From positions 37,196,621 to 37,260,620 of the forward strand of contig NC_088711.1 of NCBI RefSeq assembly GCF_963576615.1: DNA of 64,000 nucleotides. The letters run 5' to 3'. Under the pieces are notes generated by a model. The model worked only from the letters and a program-made list of their open reading frames with translations. It ran no database searches and was not told the origin of the DNA. This document shows, one piece after another, positions 36,464-49,300 of the stretch. The translations under genes and the position numbers were made by a program. Source of the DNA: Watersipora subatra. Lineage: Eukaryota > Bryozoa > Gymnolaemata > Cheilostomatida > Watersiporidae. Numbering within the stretch: the stretch's first letter is position 1; the number at the start of each line of letters is the position of its first letter.

Positions 36464-38515
36464 ATCTGACGCTCTACGGTCTTAGACACATTTTCAGCAT
36501 TGGTCAACATCCGGATCCTTAATCGCTACAAAGGTTTACAAAATACGCCGTCTTCGAACGGTACGGATGTATATACGACTGTTCGAACATTTAGTGCCGC
36601 AAAATACAAGTCGCAACATTTCGCAAATCGTAATTTTTCAAGTAAGTCTGTGAACGGCGGTTTTGCAATATGACATAATTATAATAAAGGTCATTGTACA
36701 TATTACATGCATGTACAAATATAATACATGTAGTGTTAAAAGAAATTCTAGTTTTTTTCACGAATATCACACGAACACGGTCTAAACTTGGCAAGATCGA
36801 ACTTAGACACAACCGAATTTAGACAGGAGTGAGTGGGAATCTCGAAAAAAAAACTTGATCACGATTGCGAACGAGTTTAAAGAGCGCACAACTTTTAATT
36901 TGGTTACTACCATAATAGCAAATGTGACAACCCAAGCTGTATTCGCTAAATGGTGTGTTCTATAAAAAGGCAAAAAGTATCAAAGTGCACACCTACTTAT
37001 AACAGATGAAAATTTCTGCAAGGTAGTAAGAAGTGACTGAACTAAAAATCATTTGAAGTTAGGCTGTGGGCGTTACAATTCCTAATGATCCCAACATATT
37101 TTTAGGGAAATGAGTACAATCTAAAATGTGAGCCACCATCTTATACGCACATTTCCAGCACTCAAAAAGTTAGATAACTAAAACTGAAATTTCAGTAGTC
37201 ATTAAATCATTGAGTGCAATAACGCATGTGCCAAACACCAGGTCTCTGGTAGGAGACTCAAGCTTGAGTGAACATTACCACCAACTTGGGTTAACAGGGG
37301 TGATATATATACAGAAGCATACGCATATATATGAATTAAACATAATAGTTGGTTTTAAATCATACTTGTGTTCAAATAAGGTTTTGTTAAATCGAGCAGG
37401 GCAAACAGTTTTGGCTGAATTTGTGCCTCACATAACCCCCCCCCCATTTCATTGCATATTCCATCTTTATAAAATGTATTTAACTGTTTTCTCATGCCTT
37501 GGCGCGCATCTGGCAAAATCACATGATGCAACATTAATATGAGATTTGTCATTTCAAAATCAATGTTGTGGTGTAAATTTGTAAATTGCAATTTTATCAT
37601 TGCCTAAAAACCCAATCTATTCCGATCACTTTAACCTGCGAGCTGAACTTACCAAAAGTTGAGTCTACAAAATTGCTTTCTCATACTCTAAATGTATTGC
37701 TAATTGAGGGACATGGGTAGCTGATGTCTTGCATGAGCATGACGCAAGACACATGGAAAGGTTAGCCAAAGCAGCAAAACTCACAAAACACGTGACACAA
37801 CACATAAAAGTAGTTCTAATGCTAAATGCAAAACTGTTACATAGGAGTAAAACATGCAGGGCTTTTGTTCACAGTTTTCCAAGAGTAATAATTCTATCAG
37901 TCTTTTTCAGAGTATCTGCTGAAAGCTCTAGAGTTTTTTGTATAAGTACCTCTTTGAATGGAGCTGCTGTAAAGAAAGTACGAGTTCCAGTAGTAAGAAG
38001 TATTGAATCCTAGTTTCTATAAAGTTATATCTGTTATAATGTTTTTTCAAACCCTCTATTGTCATTTTAGCTTCAATATTCTTACTTAGAGCATTGTGAC
38101 CTGAAAGTTTTGAATCTGTTTGAAGCACAGTTTATTTAAATTATCAGTAATACATAGAGGAAGTAGCACCGCGCAAACACAAATTGTGATTGTAGCTACA
38201 CAATAGTGTTCATGATTCCCAAGGCGTCTCTGGTGTTGAATGATTAGCTCTTTTACTAATAGAATTGTAACTAACAAGCTGGCATGGTTCATGTTTGGTG
38301 TTTTCACCTTCTGCTTATTTGGCATATGGTAATTCCCTATGCTAGTCTTGACTACATATGTATTTATAAATTATGAAGGTTCCAAATTTACAGACGATGT
38401 GTACATTTGCCAGCTTGTAGTAATCTATTCTGTAAGAAAGGCTATGTGTATTATTGATAAGAATAAAACAGGAACATGCAATTTCTAAGTACGAGGGAGC
38501 CTTCTCAGAAAAAAC
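36464..38515. other. ATRN upstream region
   Basis: Intergenic. It should hold the ATRN promoter and 5'UTR, but no TATA box or other core element can be assigned with confidence. It contains the retrotransposon fragment at 37228-37305 and open frames at 37210-38013 with no recognisable family. Confidence 0.4.
37228..37305 (+). mobile_element. 5'-truncated fragment of the RLE non-LTR retrotransposon
   Basis: It contains ccaggtctctggtaggagac followed by diverged ttaccacc...ggggtga. This matches the end of the coding region and 3'UTR of the element at 46695-49965, and is followed by a TA-rich run as there. It is a dead-on-arrival copy. Confidence 0.75.
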
Positions 38516-38673
38516 ATGATTATTTGGGAGACAATTTTTGATATGGTACCTCTAATTAAACTAGCTGTGATGGGATGGCTGCTTTCAATTTCAAAAAGAG
38601 ATGAAATTGCTGCCACACTGCAGAAGACAAGAAAAAGAATATTATTAGAAATCTCTCTACTTCAACAACAAAG
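38516..38673 (+). CDS. Candidate first coding exon of an unknown gene
   Basis: An ATG at 38516 opens a frame (MIIWETIFDMVPLIKLAVMG, WLLSIS..., then a basic, Gln-rich helix KTRKRILLEISLLQQQ) that runs into a consensus donor AG|GTGAGTA at 38673. The hydrophobic-then-basic pattern could be a membrane anchor with coiled coil. No downstream exon was identified before RAB28, so it may be chance or a transposon remnant. Confidence 0.22.
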
Positions 38674-38810
38674 GTGAGTATGTGATAAAAAAAGTGTTCT
38701 ACACCAGTTTTTTGTTTAACTAGGTCTTTTTGAGTAATTTGGTTATTCGATGTGTAGTTTAATCAAAAATATTTGCTTTAGGCTCTCCCCTGCATACATT
38801 TAGGCATACA

Positions 38811-39312
38811 TATAGTACAGCATATATATAGTACAGCATACATATAGTACAGCATATATATAGTACAGCATACATATAGTACAGCATATATATAGTACAG
38901 CATACATATAGTACAGCATACATATAGTACAGCATATATATAGTACAGCATACATATAGTACAGCATATATATAGTACAGCATACATATAGTACAGCATA
39001 CATATAGTACAGCATATATATAGTACAGCATACATATAGTACAGCATATATATAGTACAGCATATATATAGTACAGCATACATATAGTACAGTATATATA
39101 TAGTACAGCATACATATAGTACAGCATACATATAGTACAGCGTATATATAGTACAGCATACATATAGTACAGCATATATATAGTACAGCATATATATAGT
39201 ACAGCATACATATAGTACAGCATATATATAGTACAGCATACATATAGTACAGCATACATATAGTACAGCATACATATAGTACAGCATATATATAGTACAG
39301 CATATATATAGG
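38811..39312. repeat. 16-bp minisatellite (ATRN-RAB28 intergenic)
   Basis: About 31 copies of catatatatagtacag with a frequent catacata variant. Because 16 is not a multiple of three and the unit has no minus-strand stop, all three minus frames stay open and look like 180-190-aa proteins. They are artefacts. Confidence 0.96.
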
Positions 39313-40740
39313 CTGCAGACAAACCACTGAATAGTAATAATTATCATTCAATTTTATAACAACTTCATTAATTTTGTTCTATCGTAATAAAACATAAATT
39401 CAATGTTCAAATTAAAACTGATTATGAGATACATGTACTTGTTTGTTAAAAAAATCATCTGTGTAAGATGGACTTGAAGTATGTTATCCTCAAAAGCTCA
39501 CAAATGAAGTCCCATACAAAGATATGGTCATCTTATGGTCTATCGCGTTACAGATGACTGAATCTGTTTGATGAGGTGTCAGAAAAACACAAATGAATAA
39601 GATTTTTGTCTTTTTAAGCTACATGTAGTTCTCAACCTTTTGAATAAATCGCTAAACTGAAACCACAAGAGTCTATTTGGCTTTGCGGATGAATCAGAGG
39701 TGACAGATGAATGTCCATTTTGAACATAGAAATATTGTAATGGTCATCCCTCCAACATTTGAATTTGTTTCTATGTGGTATCTCTTATTATTGTCATTAT
39801 ATCTTATTGGATTATTTGCTGCAAACCAATTGTATGAGATTGTATAACAACCTTATTGAGAAGAACTTTAAAAATATACCAAGTTATACAATTTATTATA
39901 CTAAATACATTATGTTTTATGTTAGTACATTGTGCGTTACTAAAAACTATGGCATTCCAATTAATACATTTCATATTTGTGATACAGTGTTATCTTTTGA
40001 ATTATACAGCACAATCAACATAAACATATAAACACAAACATAAACACATTGCTACCAAAGAACAACCGTGCCAGAGGCAAAACAGCTCAGCCGTTTAATT
40101 CCATCATCTAGTGATGACATAGCACTTAAACAAGTAGTCTAGACATAGCATTTGGTGGCTACCAGCCCTCATAGTAAGATTGCTAAATAGTCTAGCCATA
40201 GCATCTGGTGGTGTCCCAGAAATTATGGAATGGATAGTCAGGACATAGTATCCAGCGGTTAGTCATGCTGGCAGGTCTCGGGTGTGCCGAGTTAACGGTC
40301 TACTCCAGCGCAGACTTCTCAAGAGCATCTGGAAGAGTAGCGAGCGGTGAAGAAGGAGTTGCCTTTCCGTATACAACCAGCAATGTACAAGCCAACCTAA
40401 AAACGTATTTAGTTTGCTGATCGATTAGAATACCTATGTGCATAAAAATAATTATCTGTATAAGTCTCAGTGTTTGTTGTCCATACTTCCAGTTGGAGCG
40501 ATAAAATTTTAGGAACAAAAAATTTGGTTTGAACTTAGAACCTATAGTTCTGCAGACAGGCGTGCTGATCTAATACACCCCATAGCCTACTTTCCATACT
40601 ATGGAATGACTGTACACATACTTATTACACTGATTAAAACACGCACACTTGAAGCATTTGCAAAAGTACTATTGGTTACTATTAGCATGCTTAAAGATCA
40701 TGATTGTGTGAGAGACCATGACACGTAACGTAGCAATTAT
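39313..40740. other. Intergenic DNA
   Basis: No gene recognised. At about 40440-40740 it holds a further copy of the repeat at 21635, with its tRNA-like part. Confidence 0.4.
40521..40590 (-). repeat. tRNA-like unit, diverged
   Basis: Homologous to 21721-21794 (gaacttagaacct...cagaca block), with A-box positions decayed. Confidence 0.45.
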
Positions 40741-41130
40741 AAGCACAACTATATATATAGTACATATATATATTTATATATACGTACTAAGTTTTTCATT
40801 TATACATATATATATACTAGTTATCGAAAATAGTTGTACTTGCAAATATTGATGTAGCTGTAAATATTGTAGTTGTAAATATCGAAAATCTTTGCAGCTG
40901 CTGTTAGTTTCATGACCTGTCTTGTCAATCATCTGCTACTGCTACTATGTAGCAGTAGCAGATGATATATGTACTATATGCTGCTACTGCTATTATGTAG
41001 CAGTAGCAGCATATAGCATATATATATACTACATGTATAGTATATATATACTATATATATATCTACTTTTCAATATATATAAATATATATCTATATATTG
41101 TTCAATATATTATATATATAGATATACATT
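40740..41130. repeat. AT-rich palindromic tract with twin hairpins
   Basis: (TA)n-type DNA containing two near-identical hairpins. Hairpin 1: arms 40928-40943 and 40951-40966, loop actatgt. Hairpin 2: arms 40975-40991 and 40999-41015, loop attatgt. Both stems are built on ctgctactgct. Confidence 0.88.
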
Positions 41131-41599
41131 TATATGAGAAACTCAATCAGGAGTGCTACCATTACACAAAACTATGAAACAAAAAACTTCATTTTTTATT
41201 TCGCATAATCTAGCTTATTCCTTGTTAGTTTTTCAAGTGACAAAGCTGTGTCACAATTTTAGCAGAAAATTATATTTGCATATTTCATTCAAATCATATC
41301 ATTTATTAAGTACATGTATAATATATAGATTACACATTTATTACATTTTATATTATATTTAAATTGTGTTGACCTAGCCTATACAATACAGAGTGCTGTT
41401 TTCTGATGTTAAGCCTTTGTCACACTATTTTTACGACTTGTCAAAATGTCCTTCTTTAGAGCCGCTACTGGAGTTGACTAACGTGCTAACGTGGAGTTAC
41501 TTTTCCATGGCATGCGCATGTAGTTACGAATGGAAAATAACAAAGGCAAAAGCTCGTTGGGCGCGTCGGCTTTTCCTAACATCAGTCATTTTTGTAAAA

Positions 41600-41856
41600 A
41601 AAAAGGTTGTAAAGCACGTGTCTGTCACCAATCGCCATCATTGGTCTGCTTGGTTAAACATTTGTTACTATTGGTTGCGACCTGTTTGACGTCACCGCAA
41701 CAACTAAACAACAACTGAAATTATCACTGGGTATCCAAATAGTAACGATCCACATTTTACAAGTTTAAGGCAGGAATTAGGAACACGCCTTATCATTTAT
41801 CAATTTAATAACCAAAAAAATTATGATTTACTGATGGCGTGATTGTACTGAAAATT
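41600..41856 (+). promoter_or_regulatory. Probable RAB28 promoter region: CRE and CCAAT-type sites
   Basis: A perfect palindromic CRE (TGACGTCA, 41687-41694) lies 163 bp before the RAB28 ATG. Inverted or direct CCAAT cores lie nearby (accaatc at about 41628, attgg at about 41639 and 41670). The spacing suits a TATA-less housekeeping promoter. This is motif evidence only. Confidence 0.45.
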
Positions 41857-41931
41857 ATGTCTGACTCAGAAGAAGAGATAAAGGACAAGCAGTTGAAAAT
41901 AGCGATTTTAGGAGATGGAGCGAGTGGAAAA
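41857..41931 (+). CDS. RAB28: RAB28 exon 1
   Basis: 25 codons, [20 protein letters not shown] then GASGK. Donor AAAA|GTAAGTA, phase 0. The P-loop is split between exons 1 and 2. Confidence 0.95.
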
Positions 41932-44776
41932 GTAAGTACATGTTTTTATGGTGCATGATCTCCATGAATGTTTATTGGATGGTGAATAGTTAGTTTTTAA
42001 GTTTTATATTGTGTTTGCTCTTACCGTATTGTTGGTATGGTGTGGGTTGCCGTATTTTGTTGCTTTACTGTTTTCTCTATATAATAAAAAAAATCAACAC
42101 CAAACTATTAATAAACATCAAATTTTACAGCATTCAACTTTTCAACATCAACAAATATGTAGTAAGTTTGAGCCAAGGTTCGTTTACTCTTGTTAGGAAT
42201 ATGCATGTTTAAACAGTAGCCTAATATTACGATAGTCTGGAGGTAGTAAGACGTTTAAATGGTGTTGTTATTTCTTAGAGATTTTGCTCTTTCATTATCC
42301 GTGTTTCTATTAATTGACTAGTAGTGTTGTTGCAACTTGATTTTACAGACCTCTATTACTACGCGATACGCTCAGGAGAAGTTTGGCAAGCATTACAGAC
42401 AGACTGTTGGAATTGACTTCTTTTTGAAAAGGATAGTTTTGCCAGGTAGGCTTATTAGACATGCAGCAATATTTTGTAGGTATTTGATACATTTTTGTGT
42501 TATGGACTTGTATGCCAGTGTTAGATTACAGCATTTACAGCTTGAAGTTTATTTCACTTCCCTGGTAATGAACTCTGATTTTGACATTCTAGAATTGTAA
42601 TTCATCAACCCAAGCTCAGAAGCAAATCAAACAGAGTGTTATTTTCAGCACAATTTAAACAACTCTGTTATATTAAATAGTATTTTCCTATTTTCCTTGC
42701 AGGCAATGTTAACGTAGCTATGCAAGTACATGATATTGGAGGGCAGTCAATTGCTGGAGAAATGCTTGACAATTACATTTATGGTGCTGATGTGAGTAGT
42801 AGGCTAAATACTAAAATATGGGCTAACAATAATTTTTGTAAGTTTGCATGTACGTCGGTTGCATTAACTACAACTAACTTGCGCAGATTTGAAATTTTCT
42901 TTCAAATAACTGTGAGAGTAATCTCTCGATGATTGAGTATGATGATGTCGGCTTAGCTTACTGCAAGCAGAGGCTGTGCACTTTTTAAGAGCACAAGCAA
43001 TGACACAAGCGATTGCTCTCAATTTCGGCTGGACATGTCTACGTCAAGCTGCAAGTGTATCTCATTGGTTGGAGACAAGACCAGTTGCAGACAGCAATTT
43101 AATGTTGGACATCAGTCCTGTCTACCTGTCACCTTCAGTGGCCTTTTTGGAAGTTGAACTCTAATCTGTTGTTTGACGGTCAGAATCGTTTTAGGCCATT
43201 ATGCCATGTTATGCTGTTTTTTCAAATCGCTGTCGGAAGTGGCAAATGCATAACTGCTGTGAAAATCTATGTCTAGACAAAGTATTTTGAACTAACTATG
43301 CCCACATAGTGAATTTTATATAGTAAATCCTACATTTTGAACTCTTTTCAGTAATGCCTACATAGTGAACTCTATTAAATAATGCCTACAAAGAAACTCA
43401 TTTTGCAGGGTGTTCTTCTAGTTTATGACGTGACAAACACCTCAAGTTTTGAAAACATAGCAGACTGGCTGAAGGTGGTCCAGAAGGTGTCTAAAGGACA
43501 GGGACCAGAGTATAGGAAACCACACCTTGCTCTGGTCGGCAATAAAAGTAGGCCAACTATTTTTTTTTAAATGTTTTTCATCTACTTTAAAACCATGTAA
43601 TATAGACATTTTGTTTAAACTGTTGGCTTTAAAACGTGATATTGCCATATTTTGCTGCTGTTAAAAAGATAAATGCGACGCAACTCTACTCATTGGTTTT
43701 TGTTATATATTATATACATAATATACGCCATAACAAAGTTTTATGTCTTTGATTATTCACTATCCCATAACTCCTACATTTACAGATTTGTCTCAGTGAG
43801 TGTCGGTAAACTGTATGTAATAGACACAATATTTGGCAAACATTCAGTATATTGTTCTACTGTTTAGAGCAATCTTGTTATAAATATTCAACTGACAACG
43901 TACTATTATTACATATTTGACTATACTATGTTTACCACTCTATCACAGGTGATCTAGAGCACATGAGAACTGTCAAGCTCGAGAAACACACAAAATTCGC
44001 TCAAGAAAACGGTTTATCTTCCCATTACATCTCAGCAAAAACTGGAGATTCAGTAAGTCTTGTTTCAGGCTTGTCTCTGTGCATGCTTTCTTGCCATTGA
44101 CGCAGTTTCTTTCAAGTACCTACTTTGCAATAGCAACTTTGTTGTGAATAATCGTCAATACAAAATTTTTAGGAAAAAATTATATAAAATGCAGTCCTGC
44201 TTATCTTAGTTTATTTTCAGAAGTTGTCTTGTTCAAGCATCCAAATTAAATCCATTGGGCAAAATATCATGTTGACCTGCTAACTTTCATTATATTGATA
44301 TTAGCCGACAACGTCCTTACGTCGACAATGTATTTTAGATCTTCGCAGCTAGAAGCGCTAGTTTCCTATCGACAAATCATGGCCATGTAGACGGTACTCC
44401 TTGTGTTTTTATTGCTTGTTTATCGCTAGATTAGAATATTCCAAGAATTTATTGCATCATTTGGCTATAAAATATTTAGAGTAACTTTTATAGCTGTCCA
44501 TTTGTAGCAAAACTCTTATAGCATATATCCTATTATCTCTATCTTTTTCTGATCAATTTACGTATTCTACTGTTATCAAATTATTCATCCCAATATCTAC
44601 AGGTGAACATCTGTTTCCAAAAGATAGCTGCAGAAATTTTGGGAATCAAATTGTCAAGGGCAGAACTCGAGTCTCAGCATCGGGTTGTGAAAGCGGAGAT
44701 CGCTAACTATTCGAAGAAAGAGGCAAAGGCTCATGTTGTGCAAGCACCAACGACCTCTATTTGCAGCATCCAGTGA
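41857..44776 (+). CDS. RAB28: RAB28 small GTPase (complete, six exons, 225 aa)
   Basis: RAB28 is a divergent farnesylated Rab-like GTPase; in animals it associates with cilia and intraflagellar transport. The joined exons give 225 residues (vertebrate about 221). The nucleotide-binding motifs are clear: G1 GDGASGKTS (residues 19-27), TVGIDFF after switch I, G3 DIGGQ (the RAB28-type variant of DTAGQ), G4 NKSD, and G5 SAKTGD. The N-terminus MSDSEEE and the C-terminal CSIQ (prenylation box; CAVQ in man) both mark RAB28 and not another Rab. One oddity: the residue before DIGGQ is His where most family members have Trp. All introns are GT-AG and phases agree. The gene is convergent with MMD; a polyadenylation signal candidate AATAAA lies at 45171. 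Confidence 0.97.
42349..42445 (+). CDS. RAB28: RAB28 exon 2
   Basis: Acceptor TTTTACAG, donor [30 protein letters not shown] then [12 protein letters not shown]: end of the P-loop and switch I. Phase 1 end. Confidence 0.95.
42703..42791 (+). CDS. RAB28: RAB28 exon 3
   Basis: Acceptor CCTTGCAG, donor [29 protein letters not shown] then YIYGAD: the G3/switch II segment. His replaces the usual Trp before DIGGQ. Confidence 0.95.
43409..43547 (+). CDS. RAB28: RAB28 exon 4
   Basis: Acceptor TTTTGCAG, donor [30 protein letters not shown] through HLALVGNK: core strand and start of G4. Phase 1 end. Confidence 0.95.
43949..44052 (+). CDS. RAB28: RAB28 exon 5
   Basis: Acceptor TATCACAG, donor [22 protein letters not shown] through [15 protein letters not shown]: end of G4 (NKSD) and G5. 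Confidence 0.95.
44603..44776 (+). CDS. RAB28: RAB28 exon 6
   Basis: Acceptor TATCTACAG, stop TGA at 44774-44776. [17 protein letters not shown], a charged helix, then ...TTSICSIQ with the prenylation cysteine. Confidence 0.95.
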   Translation: MNICFQKIAAEILGIKLSRAELESQHRVVKAEIANYSKKEAKAHVVQAPTTSICSIQ

Positions 44777-46118
44777 GAGGAGGCCTAGTATCATACATCT
44801 ATGCTAATGTTGTACATAGTAGACAAGTGGCTGTCCTTGTGGAATGCCATTGCTATCAATTTCTTTGGGCTGAATAGTACAATCTGTCCATGTATATATA
44901 TGTAACCAAAATGTTCAAATACCATGTGTTTTATAGTCACATTCCATATGGCAACAAAGTACGAGGGCTGGCATAGGTGATCCGATATGGGGCCACAGGC
45001 TAGAGGTACATTGAAGACCAGCCCTCGATAGTGCAACATTTGATGTTATAATGTTGAGCCTTGCATGAGCACATAGACATGTTGCATATAAGCAATAACA
45101 GCTTTGCTCAGGTCAACACTAAAATGAAGCTAGCTATGACAAAATAATGAGAGCCTTAGTTGAAGCATTAAATAAACAAACCAACAGTAAACATCTTAAC
45201 CTTGTTAAAATAGAACAGAGGCTAAGATGACTTCAAGCCATGCTTTATTTTCAACAATGTATGTAATTAGCACACAAAATTCGTCTAAGATACGCAACTT
45301 AAAATATTTTAAAATGTCACACATAAATACAAATGACAGTCAGAGATCAAACAATTGCAAGCACGTGTTAAATAATAGTTTTACGAAGAGAAACAAAAAA
45401 ACTTAAAGCAAATTTATAGCACAAACAGTTGAATTTGCCTTAGAGGCTTTCAAATCAGTTAAAGCTTCAAAAATACATTAAATATAAATACAAAGTTAAC
45501 TAAAAAACAATTTTATGCATGCACAATGGTCATAATAAACAAATGTAAACAAAACTGTTTTGAGTTGTCTTTCCTTGCTGGTATAAAAATTAAAGCAGTC
45601 TGTGTAGCAATGTGCAAAGCAAATACAGACACAGTGGCATAAACCGCCAAAGAACATCAATACAGTAGTCACCTTTACCATACAAACAAGTGAGTTTATA
45701 ACAATTGTAAGAAGTTACTTCTATTTCAATATTAGTAAACAAGAGAGAAAAATTCCAGTGATGAGATGAGAAAAACCAAATACATGTACAGTACATGTAT
45801 TTTAAAATTTTCTGTCACAAGAATTTATTTAATAAAATATAGTAAGTAAATAAATATTCAACTAAAATAGATTAGATTTTAAATGCTTGAGTATCTTAGA
45901 TATATGAGAGGTAAAAGAATAGGGATAAAAAAGCCCAGGTACCCAGGCTAGCCAGCGATAACACTGCTTTTAAAGTTTGGAAAGTGCGGCTAAATGAAAT
46001 CATTATTTTTGGGAATAGCAATAAACATTTTTAGCATTCATAAAAAGAAAAGATTGAATGAGACGCGTTTGCGTGAGTTGTCAAGCGTAACATAAAATTT
46101 GTTCTAACAAAATATTGC
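44777..46118. other. Convergent 3' region of RAB28 and MMD
   Basis: 3'UTRs and spacer. AATAAA at 45171-45176 could serve RAB28, and TTTATT at 45824-45829 (AATAAA on the minus strand) could serve MMD. No other gene is seen. Confidence 0.45.
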
Positions 46119-46349
46119 CTAGAGATTTAAATGTTCTGGTGGGGTGCCTTCGTGTGAAGCTTCGAAAAATACTTTTGCTTGGTAAAGATATTTTATAACT
46201 GCAAAGTAGTGATAACCAGCAGCTGCAGACACAAAGCAATGCCAGATTGCATGAGCGAATGGAACCACTCCGTCAGCTTTGAAAAAGACAATGCCTGAGA
46301 TGATGATAACTCCACTCACAGCCACCTCTGTCACTCCTTCCTTGTCTGG
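46119..46349 (-). CDS. MMD: MMD exon 7 (last)
   Basis: Acceptor TATTTTACAG, stop TAG at 46121-46119. PDKEGVTEVAVSGVIIISGI, then VFFKADGVVPFAHAIWH and YHYFAVIKYLYQ: the last helices with the HxxxH motif. Confidence 0.94.
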   Translation of the reverse strand, partial: PDKEGVTEVAVSGVIIISGIVFFKADGVVPFAHAIWHCFVSAAAGYHYFAVIKYLYQAKVFFEASHEGTPPEHLNL

Positions 46350-49300
46350 CTGTAAAATACACAGAATAATCATGGAGGCAGCTAGCCTCGACTGCCTTGC
46401 CATAGCAGTAGGAGTATATTAACACGTTAACTTCATTGTTTTAGATACCTACCTTTGTAATAAGAAACAGCTAGATATTATATCTCTATAAATAAAATAC
46501 ATCTATTTGTTATATATATGTATATATAAATTTATTATATGGGACTGGATATGGGACTATTATTATTGGGATTGGATTTGTTTATGTCAAACAATGGTCA
46601 AACAAAGATGCCTATCGAGCAACCCTGAAAAACAAATTTGTAGTGAAGAAGAATTTGACTTTCCAGATAACTTTTAGCATATATATATATACATATGCCT
46701 GTAGCTGAACCAGGACAAGGCAGTGAAAAATGGGCTACTGGTTCAAAACGGATGAAATGGACTCGGACTGATAACACGGACCTCATGCAGTGCTACTTTA
46801 TGAGTGAACCTCAAAAGTGGGGCTACATGAGAAGGATGCGTCAACTGTGGATAAACATGCGCCCTGAATTGCCACTAACAGCTAAGCAACTTGTAGCTCA
46901 GAGGAGTAACATAATCAAGCAGCACCTCATATCAGAACTCGAGGTAGATGAAATTAGGGAACAGTTCACCCAAGTAACCTCAACCAACGAAGAGTGCATA
47001 TCAACACACACTGTCATGGATACACGATCATGTGTTGACTCACGGGTTGAAGAAGGCATGCACTTGGACCTTCACCCAAGGGTGAGAGAGCTTGCGGAAA
47101 ATATCATCAACAAGATGTCAGCTGCTAATGATTATGGAAGCAGGGTACCACTACGAAGAGTTAGCAAGGCCATACCTAAGAAGCTGTTAGAAGACATTAA
47201 CTTGGCACTGGAGTCGATCTCAACTGGATCAATCAGTGAGACTAATGCCTTAATCTACAGTACAGCAACCGTCATCTTGGAGGAGATGGATATTAAGCCA
47301 CTGCCAACAAGGCTTCAAGTCATTCCATCCTGGCAGCTGAGGCTACAAAATAAGATCAAGGACTTGCGCAAGAAAGTTAGTAGGCTCAGTGAGAGATCTA
47401 ACCACAGTTTGGAGCGTCCAAAAAGGGAAGCCACAATAGAAGCTTTAGAATCTGCCAAACAGCAGCTAGTAGCACTCTCGGCACGACTGAAGCGGTACAC
47501 CAAAGAGCAGGATAACAAGAGAATGAACAAACTGTTCATCAATAATCCATCTAGAGTGTATTCCCAGTTCAAAGGTAAACTGCGCAGGCCAATGTCTGAG
47601 CCTCTCCAATCTAGCACTTCAAAGTTCTGGAAGGACATCTGGGAGAAAGAGACTACTCATAACACCACTGCAAATTGGCTGAAGAGGCTTAAAGAGAGCC
47701 ATCAACACACTGTGGCTCAGCAAGGACTCAGCATCAGCAAAGAGGACATCAAGTGTAGAGTGCAGCGTATGAAGAACTGGGCAGCACCTGGCCATGACAT
47801 GATTCAAGCCTTCTGGTTAAAGAAATTGACATCACTTTACACTAGAATGGCTAAGCAGATGGAATGCCTAATAGAACAAGGTGACCATCCAGAATGGCTG
47901 ACCAAAGGACGAACTGTACTTCTGATAAAAGATCCAAAGCAAGGGCCGATTCCCAAAAACTATCGACCAATAACGTGCTTGCCCACCACTTGGAAACTGC
48001 TCTCAGGAATTGTTGCAGACAAACTGGAAGAGCACATGAGTCACTATATGACCAGTGCTCAGAAAGGAATTGGGCGCAACACCCGAGGAGCCAAACATCA
48101 GTTACTGGTGGATCGGACGGTCTGTCAAGACAGCAGGAGAAGGCAAACCAATCTTGCCATGGCTTGGATTGACTACAAAAAGGCCTATGACTCAATTCCC
48201 CATAGTTGGATACTTGAGTGCCTCAGTATGTACAATGTTCACCCTGCTCTTGTGGCATTCATCAAAATGTCAATGACCAAATGGAAGACGGAACTGGAGG
48301 CTAATGGCAAAAAGCTGGCGAGTGTCAAAATTAAGCGAGGCATCTATCAAGGTGACTCCTTATCACCGCTGCTCTTCTGCATATGCCTAAACCCTCTAAG
48401 CAATATGCTGGAGGAGACTCAATATGGGTACCAGTTTAAGAGTGGCACCAAGATTAACCACCTCTTCTACATATATGACATCAAGCTGTATGCTAACAAA
48501 GAAAGGGACATTGATTCGCTAATACACCTCACTCAGGTATACAGCAAGGACATTGGAATGACCTTCGGTATTGAGAAATGTGGAAGGCTAATTCTCAAGA
48601 AAGGCCATTTTATGCTCACAGATGGCCTAAGAATGCCAAATGGTACCACCAAAGATATAGAAGAAGGGTACAAGTACTTGGAGATTATGCAAAGCAACAT
48701 CAACCACGAAGCCGAGGTACGTCACAAAGCCATTACCGAATACAAGAAACGCCTTCGGCAGGTCTTACGGAGCCAGTTCAATGCCAAGAACCAAGTCATG
48801 GCAATAAATACCTACGCACTGCCAGTAATAAGATATCCAGCAGGCATAATAAAGTAGACTGAGGAAGCCATCAAAGAAACAGATATAGCAACTCGTAAAC
48901 TGCTGACGATGCATGGAGCACTTCACCCAAAATCTGATACTACTAGATTGTATCTTGATAGGAAAGATGGCGGTAGGGGGCTCAAAAGTGTACAGCAGAC
49001 AGTGAAAGAGGAAGAGCAAAGCATCAAAGCATATGCAGCCTCCATGGCCATCTCAGATAAGTTGCTAGCTGAATTTCAATCGGCTGCTCTTACAACGGAC
49101 CTACGCCCTGATGATGAGGAAATTGGCTGGCACACGAAACCTCTTCATGGTGCTTACCACCAACAAATATCTAAGGTTGGCGATCTTCACCAGACATATA
49201 TGTGGCTGAACAAAGGAAACCTAACGGCCAACACAGAGTCGCTAATCATGGCAGCCCAGGAGCAAGTGCTCCCAACAAGGCAACTCCAAACGAAAATCTA

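Noticed and set aside
37210..38013. Several 80-110-aa open frames upstream of ATRN
   Set aside because: No recognisable domain, no splice logic, and partial overlap with a retrotransposon fragment.
38759..39351. Three overlapping minus-strand open frames of 183-189 aa rich in Tyr, Cys, Leu and Ile
   Set aside because: They are the three frames of a 16-bp tandem repeat without stops. No start context, splice sites or family support a protein.
47315..48276. Other-frame open frames of 70-114 aa within the retrotransposon
   Set aside because: They are shadows of the reverse transcriptase frame on both strands.
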